DNA of 64,000 nt from Chloroflexi bacterium bin20. Lineage in GTDB: Bacteria > Chloroflexota > Anaerolineae > Aggregatilineales > Phototrophicaceae. The stretch lies in NCBI GenBank assembly GCA_002238485.1, contig MPMG01000002.1, positions 302,689 to 366,688 on the forward strand, read 5' to 3'. A program made the translations under genes and the position numbers. Each line of letters opens with the position of its first letter. Position 1 is the first letter of the stretch. Below are positions 52,841 to 60,977 of the stretch, in pieces. The notes under the pieces were generated by a model. The model was not told where the DNA came from and did not search any database. It saw only the letters and a list, made by a program, of their open reading frames with translations.

Positions 52841-53896
52841 ATGCAAGTTGCGCGCCTGCACGGACCAACGGACATCCGCCTGGCAGACGAGCCGTCGCCG
52901 CCCAGCCCAGCCCAGGGCGAGGTGCTCTTGCATGTCGGCACGGTCGGGCTTTGCGGTAGCGACCTGCACCTCTATGAGACAGGCCGCCTCGGCTATACCA
53001 ATGCTAACTCGCCTTTCGTCCTCGGGCACGAATTCATGGGCGTGGTCGATGCGCTGGGCGATGATGCGCTGGATGGCTTGCACGAGCCGCTGCAGGTCGG
53101 GCAGCGCGTAGCAGTCGACCCCGCTGTGCCCTGCTGGCGCTGCGAGCTCTGCGAGCAAGGGCATCCCAACTTGTGTCCCAATCACATTTTTTATGGGCTT
53201 TATCCCGAAGATGGCGCCTTGCGCGAACACATGATCGTCAGCGCGCGCAATTGTTTCCCTATACCCGACGGCATTAGCAACGAGAGCGGCCCGCTGCTGG
53301 AGACCCTGGGCGTTGCCATTCACGCGCTAGACTTGGCGAATCTGCGCATCGGGCACACTGTAGCCGTGCTGGGCGCGGGACCGGTCGGTTTGTTGATCGC
53401 CCGCCTGGCTGTGTTGGCTGGCGCAGACCCCGTCATCGTCAGCGACAAGTTCGACTGGCGCTTGCAAAAGGCGCGCGACTGGGGCGCTGCGCATACGCTC
53501 AATGTCGACAAGGTCAATCCGGTTGCAGCGCTGGCCGAGCTGACGCGCGGACGAGGCGTTGATGTGGCGATCGAAGCAGCCTGGGCAGATCACTCGCTGC
53601 AGCAAGCGACCGAAATGGCGCGCAATGGCGGGCGGCTGGTGCTGGTGGGCATCCCGCCGGATGACAAGCTGCGCATCAAGCATTCGGCGGCGCGGCGCAA
53701 GGGACTGACCATCATGATGTCGCGGCGCATGAAGCACACCTATCCACGCGCAATTCAATTGGCGGCATCGGACAAGGTCGCGCTGGACGAACTGGTTTCG
53801 CACCGCTTTCCGCTGGCGCAGGCGGCATCTGCCTATGCTAGCAACGCCGCCTATGAGCCGGGCATCAACAAGGTCATCTTGCAAGTCGGCAGCTAA
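52841..53896 (+). CDS. Zinc-dependent alcohol/polyol dehydrogenase
   Basis: 351-residue medium-chain dehydrogenase. Catalytic zinc: GLCGSDLH (Cys) and LGHEFMG (His-Glu). Structural zinc: four Cys in CWRCELCEQGHPNLC. NAD motif: VLGAGPVGLLIARL. Resembles sorbitol, L-idonate or threonine dehydrogenases. Start at MQVARL after a good ribosome-binding site. It stands between the sugar-acid cluster and the inositol cluster, and could serve either. Confidence 0.9.
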   Translation: MQVARLHGPTDIRLADEPSPPSPAQGEVLLHVGTVGLCGSDLHLYETGRLGYTNANSPFVLGHEFMGVVDALGDDALDGLHEPLQVGQRVAVDPAVPCWRCELCEQGHPNLCPNHIFYGLYPEDGALREHMIVSARNCFPIPDGISNESGPLLETLGVAIHALDLANLRIGHTVAVLGAGPVGLLIARLAVLAGADPVIVSDKFDWRLQKARDWGAAHTLNVDKVNPVAALAELTRGRGVDVAIEAAWADHSLQQATEMARNGGRLVLVGIPPDDKLRIKHSAARRKGLTIMMSRRMKHTYPRAIQLAASDKVALDELVSHRFPLAQAASAYASNAAYEPGINKVILQVGS

Positions 53897-53960
53897 CTCC
53901 TTCGGTCCCGCATCGGCACGAGAAGGCAGTCCGCCACACTCCTGCGTCTGCGCCCTCCTG

Positions 53961-53969
53961 TGCTAAAAT
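53961..53969 (+). promoter_or_regulatory. Extended -10 TGCTAAAAT for the inositol operon
   Basis: TG-C-TAAAAT 31 bases upstream of the DinB-like start. It is the first promoter upstream of iolB, and no obvious internal promoter is seen before the ariA-like gene. Confidence 0.55.
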
Positions 53970-54000
53970 CAGCGCATCTTCATTGTGGCAAGAGGTTGCT

Positions 54001-54516
54001 ATGTCCGAGGACTGGATCACCTATATGACAGCGGAGGACCTGCTGGCTCGCGCAAGGACAGAACGCGCCGACCTGGCCGCCTTGTGGCAGGGGCTGAATC
54101 ACGAGCAGATGACGCGCCGGCCCGGCCCGCAGCCTGGCTGGTCGGTCAAAGACCTGATCGCCCATATCACTTGGTGGGAGCAGACGGCGGCCAACTGGGT
54201 GTCGCGCGCGCTCACGGGCGAGATGCTCACGCGCACCGAAAGTCCCGATGAACTGAATGCGCGCATCTTCGCCGACAACCGCGACCTGCCGCTGGAGACC
54301 GTGCTGGAGATGTTCGAAGCCAGTTGGAAGCCGCTGGAAGAGCTGCTGCTGCGCTTGACCGACGAAGAGATCAACGATGTCGAGGTCTGCAATATCCGCG
54401 ACATGCCCTTGCTCTATTTCTTGGTGGGCAATACATTCGCGCATTACGCCGATCATGTTGACCAGTTGCAGGATTATGCCCGGCGCGCGCGCGAGGAAGA
54501 AGGAGGCAGGCCATGA
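54001..54516 (+). CDS. DinB/MDMPI-like four-helix metal-binding protein
   Basis: 171 residues of a DinB/YfiT-type helical bundle. Likely metal His residues are in LIAHITWWE and FAHYADHV, as in thiol-dependent isomerases and ClbS/DfsB-type proteins. GWSVKDLIAHITWWE is the usual signature. Its stop overlaps the iolB ATG (ATGA), so it is coupled to inositol catabolism. It may be a thiol-dependent S-transferase or a protective protein; the family is too diverse to say more. Confidence 0.75.
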   Translation: MSEDWITYMTAEDLLARARTERADLAALWQGLNHEQMTRRPGPQPGWSVKDLIAHITWWEQTAANWVSRALTGEMLTRTESPDELNARIFADNRDLPLETVLEMFEASWKPLEELLLRLTDEEINDVEVCNIRDMPLLYFLVGNTFAHYADHVDQLQDYARRAREEEGGRP

Positions 54517-55394
54517 ACTACACAGCAAAGACCATGCTAATCAAATCCAAAGACAGCGGCGACAGCGGGATATTCGCCGAGGTCAGCGCTGGGCAAGCCG
54601 GCTGGGATTATCTCAACATGGCGGCCATGCGTCTGCGGCGCGGCGAGAGCTACCAGGTCGACACGCGCGAGCACGAAAATGCCACCGTCATCCTGGGCGG
54701 CGTCTGCGATATCGTCAGCAGCGATGGCGAATTCAAAAACGTGGGACGGCGGCGCGATGTCTTTGCTGGCATGCCCTGGGCGCTGTATATGTCGCGGCGC
54801 AAGCAATTCGAAATCACGGCGCTCAGCGACACGCTTGAGTTCGCTTCCTGCTGGGCGCCCACCGACCGCGACTTTCCCACGCAGTTGGTGACGCCGGATA
54901 TGAGCGAGATCGAACTGCGCGGCGGCGGCAATGCCTCGCGGCAGATCAATGGCATCTTGCCGCCCGGCTTCAATTGTCATCGCATCGTGGCGGTCGAGGT
55001 CTACACGCCCAGCGGCAACTGGTCGAGCTATCCGCCGCACAAACACGATGTGCATGTTGAAGATGACGCGGGCAACCTGCTGGAAGCCGACCTGGAAGAG
55101 ATCTATTTCTACAAAATCGATCATCCCGGCGGCTATGCTTATCAGCGCGTCTACAATGACGACCGCAGCATCGACGGCTTGATGATGGCGCAGCAGCATG
55201 ACACCGTGCTCGTGCCCGAGGGTTATCATCCGGTGGTCAGCGCGCATGGCTACACGACCTATTACCTGAACTTCCTGGCGGGCAGCGCGCAGTCACTGGC
55301 CAACAGCGATGACCCTGCGTATGCCTGGGTAAAGGGAACTTGGACGTTTATGGATCCGCGGCTGCCGATTGTGCATCATGGGATGGAGGGGTAG
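54513..55394 (+). CDS. iolB: 5-deoxy-glucuronate isomerase
   Basis: 293-residue bicupin that converts 5-deoxy-glucuronate to 5-dehydro-2-deoxy-D-gluconate in myo-inositol degradation. Metal ligands are visible in YPPHKHDVH (two His), EEIYFYKI (Glu) and PEGYHPV (His). Length and segment order match IolB. It is coupled to the DinB-like gene upstream. The next gene is not another iol gene but the ariA-like ATPase, starting four bases after the stop; iolD comes only after the ariA/ariB pair. Confidence 0.93.
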   Translation: MNYTAKTMLIKSKDSGDSGIFAEVSAGQAGWDYLNMAAMRLRRGESYQVDTREHENATVILGGVCDIVSSDGEFKNVGRRRDVFAGMPWALYMSRRKQFEITALSDTLEFASCWAPTDRDFPTQLVTPDMSEIELRGGGNASRQINGILPPGFNCHRIVAVEVYTPSGNWSSYPPHKHDVHVEDDAGNLLEADLEEIYFYKIDHPGGYAYQRVYNDDRSIDGLMMAQQHDTVLVPEGYHPVVSAHGYTTYYLNFLAGSAQSLANSDDPAYAWVKGTWTFMDPRLPIVHHGMEG

Positions 55395-55398
55395 GGCG

Positions 55399-56580
55399 AT
55401 GCGGATTACCAAGATTTCGGTAAAGGGCTTGTTCGGGATGTTCGACCACGAGATTCCGCTGAATCAGGAGTCTCGGATTACGATTGTGCATGGCCCGAAT
55501 GGGGTGGGGAAGTCGGTCATCATGCATATGCTTAGCGGTTTGTTGGACAACAGAAGAAAGATATTTCAAGAGACTCCTTTCGAACAATTTGAAGTTGACT
55601 TTGGTCCAGAGGCAACCTATTTTTCAACCTATTTTGAGGAATATGAAATCGACTTTGGCTTTGGCGCTAGAGATGATTTTGGCCCTAGAGAATGGATCTG
55701 CATTGACAAAAGCAGTAGCGACGAGATTTTAACGGTAAGACATCGGAATTTTATGGATGAAGAGTATGAATATTCTGTGGACTTACTGGGCGACCATGAA
55801 ACTGCTTCCAATAAATCTCTAGAACTAATTCCAGATGAACCAGGAGAACCAGGATGGTTTTTCAAAGTGATTATGAGTAGTGAAGTTGAGAATGTTGGCA
55901 TTCTTCGACTTTTTAGTGATGATGATGGAAGTAGAATAGATCCCCAACTTAGTGCTTGGGACGCAAATAGTGTTTCAATTATCCCGATCCTTTCAAAGAT
56001 AAATGATAAGTTTAGCAATGTAGTAGATGAAGTTTTCGTACCTTTATCCTTACTTAATTTATGGGAAGGGGTTGACCATATGGATATGGTTCTCACAGAT
56101 CTAGATCAGTGGCTATCCGAAAGAAAAGAAAAAATAAATGGTCTGCGCGAGATGGTTCTAAATGGTCATTTTGGGTCCGATGACGAGCCCTCGCCGTTCC
56201 TTAAGTTTATTGGAATGTTTGATTTCTTTAATTTTATCAATGAACGTATCTTGTTCAAGCGAATGACTTACACGCATGAGGGAATCGTCTTTCTCTCGGA
56301 TGGCGGCCAGGAAGTACCTATCTGGACTTTGTCATCAGGAGAACAGCATCTACTGATGCTGTATTACAAACTCCTCTTCGAAATCGAGCCCGACACCCTC
56401 GTCATGATCGACGAACCCGAACTGTCAATGAACGTCGTCTGGCAGCGCAATTTCTTGAAAGACTTGCAGCGCATCACCGAGTTACGCAAGTTCGATGTTC
56501 TCATCGCGACTCACTCGCCGCAGATCATTCACGACAAGTGGGACTGGATGGTGCCGCTGGGCGCAAAGGTGGATGACTGA
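55399..56580 (+). CDS. ariA: PARIS-type ABC/SMC-like ATPase AriA
   Basis: 393-residue AAA_15/21-type ABC ATPase. Walker A GPNGVGKS (32-39), signature LSSGEQ (311-316), Walker B TLVMIDEPELS (333-343) and switch histidine in ATHSPQ (370-374). The middle has no long coiled coil, unlike OLD/Rad50 proteins. It is followed two bases later by a DUF4435/TOPRIM gene, the pair that defines the PARIS defense system, where AriA holds AriB until a phage anti-restriction protein triggers it. The start at MRITKI follows GGATGGAGGGG; a longer frame runs into iolB. The core (55540-56320) is AT-rich (24 of 60 G/C at 55921-55980), a sign of transfer. Confidence 0.83.
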   Translation: MRITKISVKGLFGMFDHEIPLNQESRITIVHGPNGVGKSVIMHMLSGLLDNRRKIFQETPFEQFEVDFGPEATYFSTYFEEYEIDFGFGARDDFGPREWICIDKSSSDEILTVRHRNFMDEEYEYSVDLLGDHETASNKSLELIPDEPGEPGWFFKVIMSSEVENVGILRLFSDDDGSRIDPQLSAWDANSVSIIPILSKINDKFSNVVDEVFVPLSLLNLWEGVDHMDMVLTDLDQWLSERKEKINGLREMVLNGHFGSDDEPSPFLKFIGMFDFFNFINERILFKRMTYTHEGIVFLSDGGQEVPIWTLSSGEQHLLMLYYKLLFEIEPDTLVMIDEPELSMNVVWQRNFLKDLQRITELRKFDVLIATHSPQIIHDKWDWMVPLGAKVDD

Positions 56581-56582
56581 CT

Positions 56583-57473
56583 ATGCAGGGCATCCTATGG
56601 AATGAAATGGTCAATGAGTACCGTCTGGCGCGCGGCAGCATCAAGGGCAAATCGTTCGTTATGTTGGAAGGCAAGACCGACCGCGCATTGTGGACGGAAT
56701 ATATGCCAACGAACCACTGCTATCTTGTTTATGCAGACGGCAAAGACGACATAGTTGATGCGCTCAAAATACCGGTGCTTCGTGGCATAAGCGGCATCGC
56801 AGGTATCGTGGACGCAGACTACTGGCTCATCACGGACGCTGACGAACTCGACATAGAGAATCTACTCTACGACGATTGCTGCCCAGATATGGAATCTATT
56901 TTGCTCAGTTCGCCAGCACTGAAGAAAGTCTTTCGCCATACCTTTGATGATATTGAGATTGGCGAAATCCATGACTTCACCGACGAACTTACGCAAGAGT
57001 CGCTGCGCCTGGCGATGGAATTCGGCTATTTCCGCTGGCTCAATGATTGCCAGGATCATGGCTTGCCCTGCAATTCAATCCGATTTGATGAAGTTATTGA
57101 TAACGCCACGCTCCAACTGGATTGCCAATGGGTGGCGAAACGACTGGCGGAAGCTAGCAATGCAATCACCAGCGAGCAGTTGCTGAATGAGGTGGCCGAG
57201 CTGCGGGCAGAGTGTCTTCCAGAAACAATCCAGCTTTGCCGCGGCAAGGATATATTGGCTATCATGGCGTTTATATTACCGCGTCTGTATGAATCGCGCT
57301 TTGGTGATGCGTTACCCGTCAACACGCATAGCCTCTTGCGTGACGGGCAACTCGCGAAAGAATTGCGCAAAGCCTACGAATACATCTACTTCCAGGAAAC
57401 ATCATTATTCGATTGCATCCGCGCATGGGAATCCACCAACAGCCCATACAAGATCCTCAAGACAGCAACTTGA
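56583..57473 (+). CDS. ariB: PARIS-type DUF4435/TOPRIM effector AriB
   Basis: 296-residue protein of the DUF4435 family. A TOPRIM-like site is visible: Glu29 in FVMLEGKTD, Asp77 and Asp79 in GIVDADYW, and DCCPDME (98-104) as the metal-binding acidic cluster. In PARIS the released AriB is a toxic nuclease reported to cleave tRNA; the conserved Glu near the N-terminus is essential there (from memory). Length fits AriB (about 300). It begins two bases after the AriA stop and ends 12 bases before iolD, whose ribosome-binding site overlaps the ariB stop. G+C is higher than in the ariA core. Confidence 0.82.
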   Translation: MQGILWNEMVNEYRLARGSIKGKSFVMLEGKTDRALWTEYMPTNHCYLVYADGKDDIVDALKIPVLRGISGIAGIVDADYWLITDADELDIENLLYDDCCPDMESILLSSPALKKVFRHTFDDIEIGEIHDFTDELTQESLRLAMEFGYFRWLNDCQDHGLPCNSIRFDEVIDNATLQLDCQWVAKRLAEASNAITSEQLLNEVAELRAECLPETIQLCRGKDILAIMAFILPRLYESRFGDALPVNTHSLLRDGQLAKELRKAYEYIYFQETSLFDCIRAWESTNSPYKILKTAT

Positions 57474-57485
57474 AAGGACACCCGC

Positions 57486-59351
57486 ATGAAAACCACCCGC
57501 CTCACCATGGCGCAAGCCCTCGTCCGTTACCTCGCCTGCCAGCATGTCGAACGCGATGGCGCGCAGAACCCCTTCTTCGCTGGCATGTGGGGCATCTTTG
57601 GGCATGGCAATGTCGCGGGAGTCGGGCAGGCGCTCGAGCAATACGCGCCCGATTTCCGCTATTACCAATCGCGCAACGAGCAAGCGCAGGTGCTCGCGTC
57701 GGTGGCTTTTGCCAAGCACCGCAACCGCCTGGCCACTTTCGCCTGCGCATCGTCGATCGGTCCGGGCGCATCCAACATGCTCACAGGCGCGGCTGTCGCC
57801 ACTGTCAACCGCATTCCCGTGCTGATTCTGCCCGGCGACATCTTCGCCGAGCGCATCCAGGCGCCCGTTTTGCAGCAGATCGAAAGCGAGCACAGCCAAG
57901 ACATCAGCGTCAACGACTGCTTCAAACCCGTGTCGCGCTATTGGGATCGCATCAACCGCCCCGAGCAGTTGATCGCGTCCCTGCCCGCAGCCATGCGCGT
58001 GCTGACCTCGCCTGCCGATACGGGCGCGGTGACGCTCAGTCTGCCGCAAGATGTGCAAGCCGAAGCCTACGCTTATCCCAGCAGCCTCTTCGAGAAGCGC
58101 GTCTGGCATATCCCGCGCAACCGTCCCGACAGGGGGGCGCTATTGCGAGCCGCCGATTGGATCCGCAGCAGCCAGCAGCCCATCATCATCGCCGGCGGGG
58201 GTGTGCATTACAGCGATGCCCACGCCGCGCTGGAAGCCTTCATCGACCGCACCGGCATCCCCGTCGCCGAGACGCAGGCTGGCAAGGGCGCGCTGATGTA
58301 TGACAATCCGCTCAACCTGGGCGCGACTGGCGTAACCGGCACAGAAGGCGCTATCCAAATCGCCCAAGAAGCCGACCTCGTCATCGGCATTGGCACGCGC
58401 TACAGCGACTTCACCAACGCCTCCAAGACAGCTTTTGCCAACGAGAATCTGCGCTTCATCAACATCAATGTCGCCGAATTTGACGCCTACAAGCACAACG
58501 CCCTGCCTCTGGTGGGCGATGCTCGCGCGACGCTGGAAGAGCTGCTGCCGCTGCTGGACGGCTACAGCGTCGCTGCCGATTATCGCGCCCGCGCCCACAG
58601 CCTCAACCAGGCTTGGGATGCCGAAGTCCATCGCATCTACAACCTGGAGCACGAACCCATGCTCAGCCAGGGCGAGGTCATCGGCATGGTCAACACCTTG
58701 TCGGCGGCTGGCGATACGGTGCTCTGCGCAGCTGGCAGCATGCCCGGCGACCTGCACAAGCTCTGGCGAACGCGCAACAGCAAGGGCTATCACCTGGAAT
58801 ATGGCTATTCGACCATGGGCTACGAGATCGCTGGCGGGCTGGGCGTCAAACTGGCCGACCCCGACCGCGAAGTCTGGGTGATGGTCGGCGATGGCAGCTT
58901 TCTGATGATGCACACCGAGATCGTGACCATGGTGCAAGAGGGCATCAAGGTCAACATCCTCGTGCTGGACAACCATGGACATGCCAGCATCGGCGCGCTT
59001 TCCAAGGCGGTCGGCAGCGATGGCTTCGGCACGAAGTTTCGTTATCGCAGCGAAAGCGGGCAACTGGATGGCGAGACCCTGCCCATCGACTTCGCCAAAA
59101 ACTGCGAGAGCCTGGGCGCGCATGTCATCCGCGTCCGCGACCGCGCCGAACTGGCAGCGGCAATCGAAAAAGCCAAGACCATACAAGGCGGTCCCGTCTG
59201 CATCGTCACCGAAGTCGACCGCAGACAACGTGTGCCCGGCTATGGCGCGTGGTGGGATGTGCCGGTGGCCGAAGTCAGCGAGATGGACGCCGTGCAAGCC
59301 GCCCGCGAAGACTACGAAGCCAACAAAGTGCGCGAAAACTGGTACGCTTAG
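57486..59351 (+). CDS. iolD: 3D-(3,5/4)-trihydroxycyclohexane-1,2-dione hydrolase
   Basis: 621-residue thiamine-diphosphate enzyme that opens the ring of trihydroxycyclohexanedione in myo-inositol degradation. QNPFFAGMWGIFGHGNV at the N-terminus is diagnostic of IolD. The N-terminal Glu of the ThDP site is in NEQAQV, and the cofactor motif is GDGSFLMMHTE with LDNHGHASIG. The ribosome-binding site (GAAAGGA) overlaps the ariB stop, so it depends on transcription through the defense genes. IolB makes the isomer that follows IolD's product in the pathway. Other iol genes (iolC, iolE, iolG) are not positively identified in the window. Confidence 0.95.
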   Translation: MKTTRLTMAQALVRYLACQHVERDGAQNPFFAGMWGIFGHGNVAGVGQALEQYAPDFRYYQSRNEQAQVLASVAFAKHRNRLATFACASSIGPGASNMLTGAAVATVNRIPVLILPGDIFAERIQAPVLQQIESEHSQDISVNDCFKPVSRYWDRINRPEQLIASLPAAMRVLTSPADTGAVTLSLPQDVQAEAYAYPSSLFEKRVWHIPRNRPDRGALLRAADWIRSSQQPIIIAGGGVHYSDAHAALEAFIDRTGIPVAETQAGKGALMYDNPLNLGATGVTGTEGAIQIAQEADLVIGIGTRYSDFTNASKTAFANENLRFININVAEFDAYKHNALPLVGDARATLEELLPLLDGYSVAADYRARAHSLNQAWDAEVHRIYNLEHEPMLSQGEVIGMVNTLSAAGDTVLCAAGSMPGDLHKLWRTRNSKGYHLEYGYSTMGYEIAGGLGVKLADPDREVWVMVGDGSFLMMHTEIVTMVQEGIKVNILVLDNHGHASIGALSKAVGSDGFGTKFRYRSESGQLDGETLPIDFAKNCESLGAHVIRVRDRAELAAAIEKAKTIQGGPVCIVTEVDRRQRVPGYGAWWDVPVAEVSEMDAVQAAREDYEANKVRENWYA

Positions 59352-59434
59352 GGCGCAAGGGTTTCACTCAATGCCATGAGAACCAGCGCCAATGAGGATG
59401 GGACGGACGCGCAGCCAGATCTTTTCCCTCGCCA

Positions 59435-59677
59435 CTATCGCTCACCTGCGGTCTCTCCAGACCATTCCGCCTGATAGTTTTTGACTGCGTCGGTGATATA
59501 ATCGCCAACCGCCAACCAGTCCGAGTACAGCGCTTCACGATCCACCCTCGGACCAGAAGGCGCAGTCTGATAGTCGCTCAATATACCGCAAATATCAATC
59601 AAGCTGGCGATACCTGTCCAAGCGCTGGGCGTGGACACATTGTGCAGACGACTCAATTTGGGCGTGGATCCAATCAT
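59435..59677 (-). CDS. Small hypothetical protein
   Basis: 80 residues; LHNVSTPSAWTGIASLID and VDREALYSDWLAVGDYITDA look protein-like, with an amphipathic C-terminal helix. No membrane segment and no recognised family. It is opposite in strand to iolD and the following dehydrogenase. Function unknown. Confidence 0.45.
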   Translation of the reverse strand: MIGSTPKLSRLHNVSTPSAWTGIASLIDICGILSDYQTAPSGPRVDREALYSDWLAVGDYITDAVKNYQAEWSGETAGER

Positions 59678-59756
59678 GGCAATTTCTGTTGATTAGAGAT
59701 TTCGCTTACAGGTTACCCCAGCCCTCGCAGGCTGGCAACATAGCGGCTGCCATCTG

Positions 59757-59765
59757 TGCTACACT
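59757..59765 (+). promoter_or_regulatory. Extended -10 TGCTACACT
   Basis: Preceded by GCCATCTG exactly as at 15705-15723. It serves the dehydrogenase/ligase operon starting at 59811. Confidence 0.55.
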
Positions 59766-59810
59766 TGCGCGCGGACACCTCTATGCAAGGCTGCTGCGGG
59801 AGAAGCGGTC

Positions 59811-60977
59811 ATGAGCAAACACCTGAACATTGGGCTCATCGGCTGTGGCAATGTCGTCGTTTATGGGCATCGTCCAGCGCTGACCAGCCTGCCCCAACTG
59901 CAGCTCATCGCGCTGGCAGATATCACGCCACAGCGCCGAAAGCTGGGCGCGGACTGGTTTGGTCTGCGCGAAGACCAGCTCTACGCCGACTACCGCGACT
60001 TGCTGGCTATCGACGCCCTAGACGCCGTGGCAGTCGCCGTGCCGCAACAGTTCCGCCCAGCTATCGTGCTGGATGCGCTGGCCGCCGGGGTGCATGTGCT
60101 CAGCGAAAAGCCGATCGCCAATACGCCGGCCCTGGCTCAGCGGCTGGTGGGCGCTGCCGCAGACGCCGGGCGCGTGCTGGCCATGGTGCACAACTATCAT
60201 TTTCTGCCCGAATACAGGCTGATCAAGCAATTGCTCGATGCGGGCGAAATCGGCGACCTGCGCGTGGCGATGCTGCACTTCCTGGGCGTCATTGATTATC
60301 CCGGCGCGGCAGAATATCAATCGGATTGGCGACACACCCTGGCGGCGGGCGGCGGCGTGCTGATGGATATGATTCACGCCGTGTATCTGGCGGAGTGGTT
60401 GCTGGGAGCGCCCGCCCAGCAAGTCATGGCATTCGTCGACGCGCCCGAATATGCCGAGCGCAGTCCCGTCATCGAAGACCTGGCGCTGCTGCAGATCGCC
60501 TTCCCGCGCGCCTATGCCGCCATTCACATGGGCTGGGGCGAGGGCGTTGGCGGCGTCGATATCAGTGGCGCGGACGGACACCTGCGCATGCGCTACAAGC
60601 AGCATCATTCCGGCGGCTTCAACCAGCCCATTGAACTCTACAGCGTGGACAGCGACTGGAATCGCCATGACCATGCACTAGCCAACCTGCCTACGCACGA
60701 AGCCAATATCGCCCGCTCTTTCAGCGACTTATGGGCAGATTTCGCCGCAGCCATATTCAAGAATCGCGAGCCGATTGCCCCGGCCGCCGCTGGCGCACGC
60801 GCATTGGAGATCGTGCTGGGCGCCTATGAATCGGCTGTGACCGGGCGCGCTGTCAAACTGCCGCTGGATGCCTCGAGTCCGCTCTACAGCCGGGGCGTGG
60901 AAGGCATCTTCGAGCTGGATGCCTGGCAGGATAGCAAGACTGTGGCGGCGGGATTGTTCGGGCTGCGCAAAAGATGA
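59811..60977 (+). CDS. Gfo/Idh/MocA family oxidoreductase
   Basis: 388-residue dehydrogenase. Rossmann motif GLIGCGNVVVYGH, catalytic Lys in SEKPIANT and GGGVLMDMIHAVYLAEW. Its stop overlaps the next gene's ATG by four bases, linking it to a glutamine-synthetase-like ligase, then to an SDR. Possibly acts on an amino-sugar or inositol derivative. Confidence 0.88.
   Translation: MSKHLNIGLIGCGNVVVYGHRPALTSLPQLQLIALADITPQRRKLGADWFGLREDQLYADYRDLLAIDALDAVAVAVPQQFRPAIVLDALAAGVHVLSEKPIANTPALAQRLVGAAADAGRVLAMVHNYHFLPEYRLIKQLLDAGEIGDLRVAMLHFLGVIDYPGAAEYQSDWRHTLAAGGGVLMDMIHAVYLAEWLLGAPAQQVMAFVDAPEYAERSPVIEDLALLQIAFPRAYAAIHMGWGEGVGGVDISGADGHLRMRYKQHHSGGFNQPIELYSVDSDWNRHDHALANLPTHEANIARSFSDLWADFAAAIFKNREPIAPAAAGARALEIVLGAYESAVTGRAVKLPLDASSPLYSRGVEGIFELDAWQDSKTVAAGLFGLRKR

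Noticed and set aside
55399-57473. OLD or Gabija system
   Set aside because: The TOPRIM is in a separate DUF4435 protein, and the second gene is not a UvrD helicase.
55394-57486. Attachment sites or direct repeats at the borders of the PARIS pair
   Set aside because: Comparing the junctions at iolB/ariA and ariB/iolD by eye gave no convincing direct repeat, integrase or tRNA.
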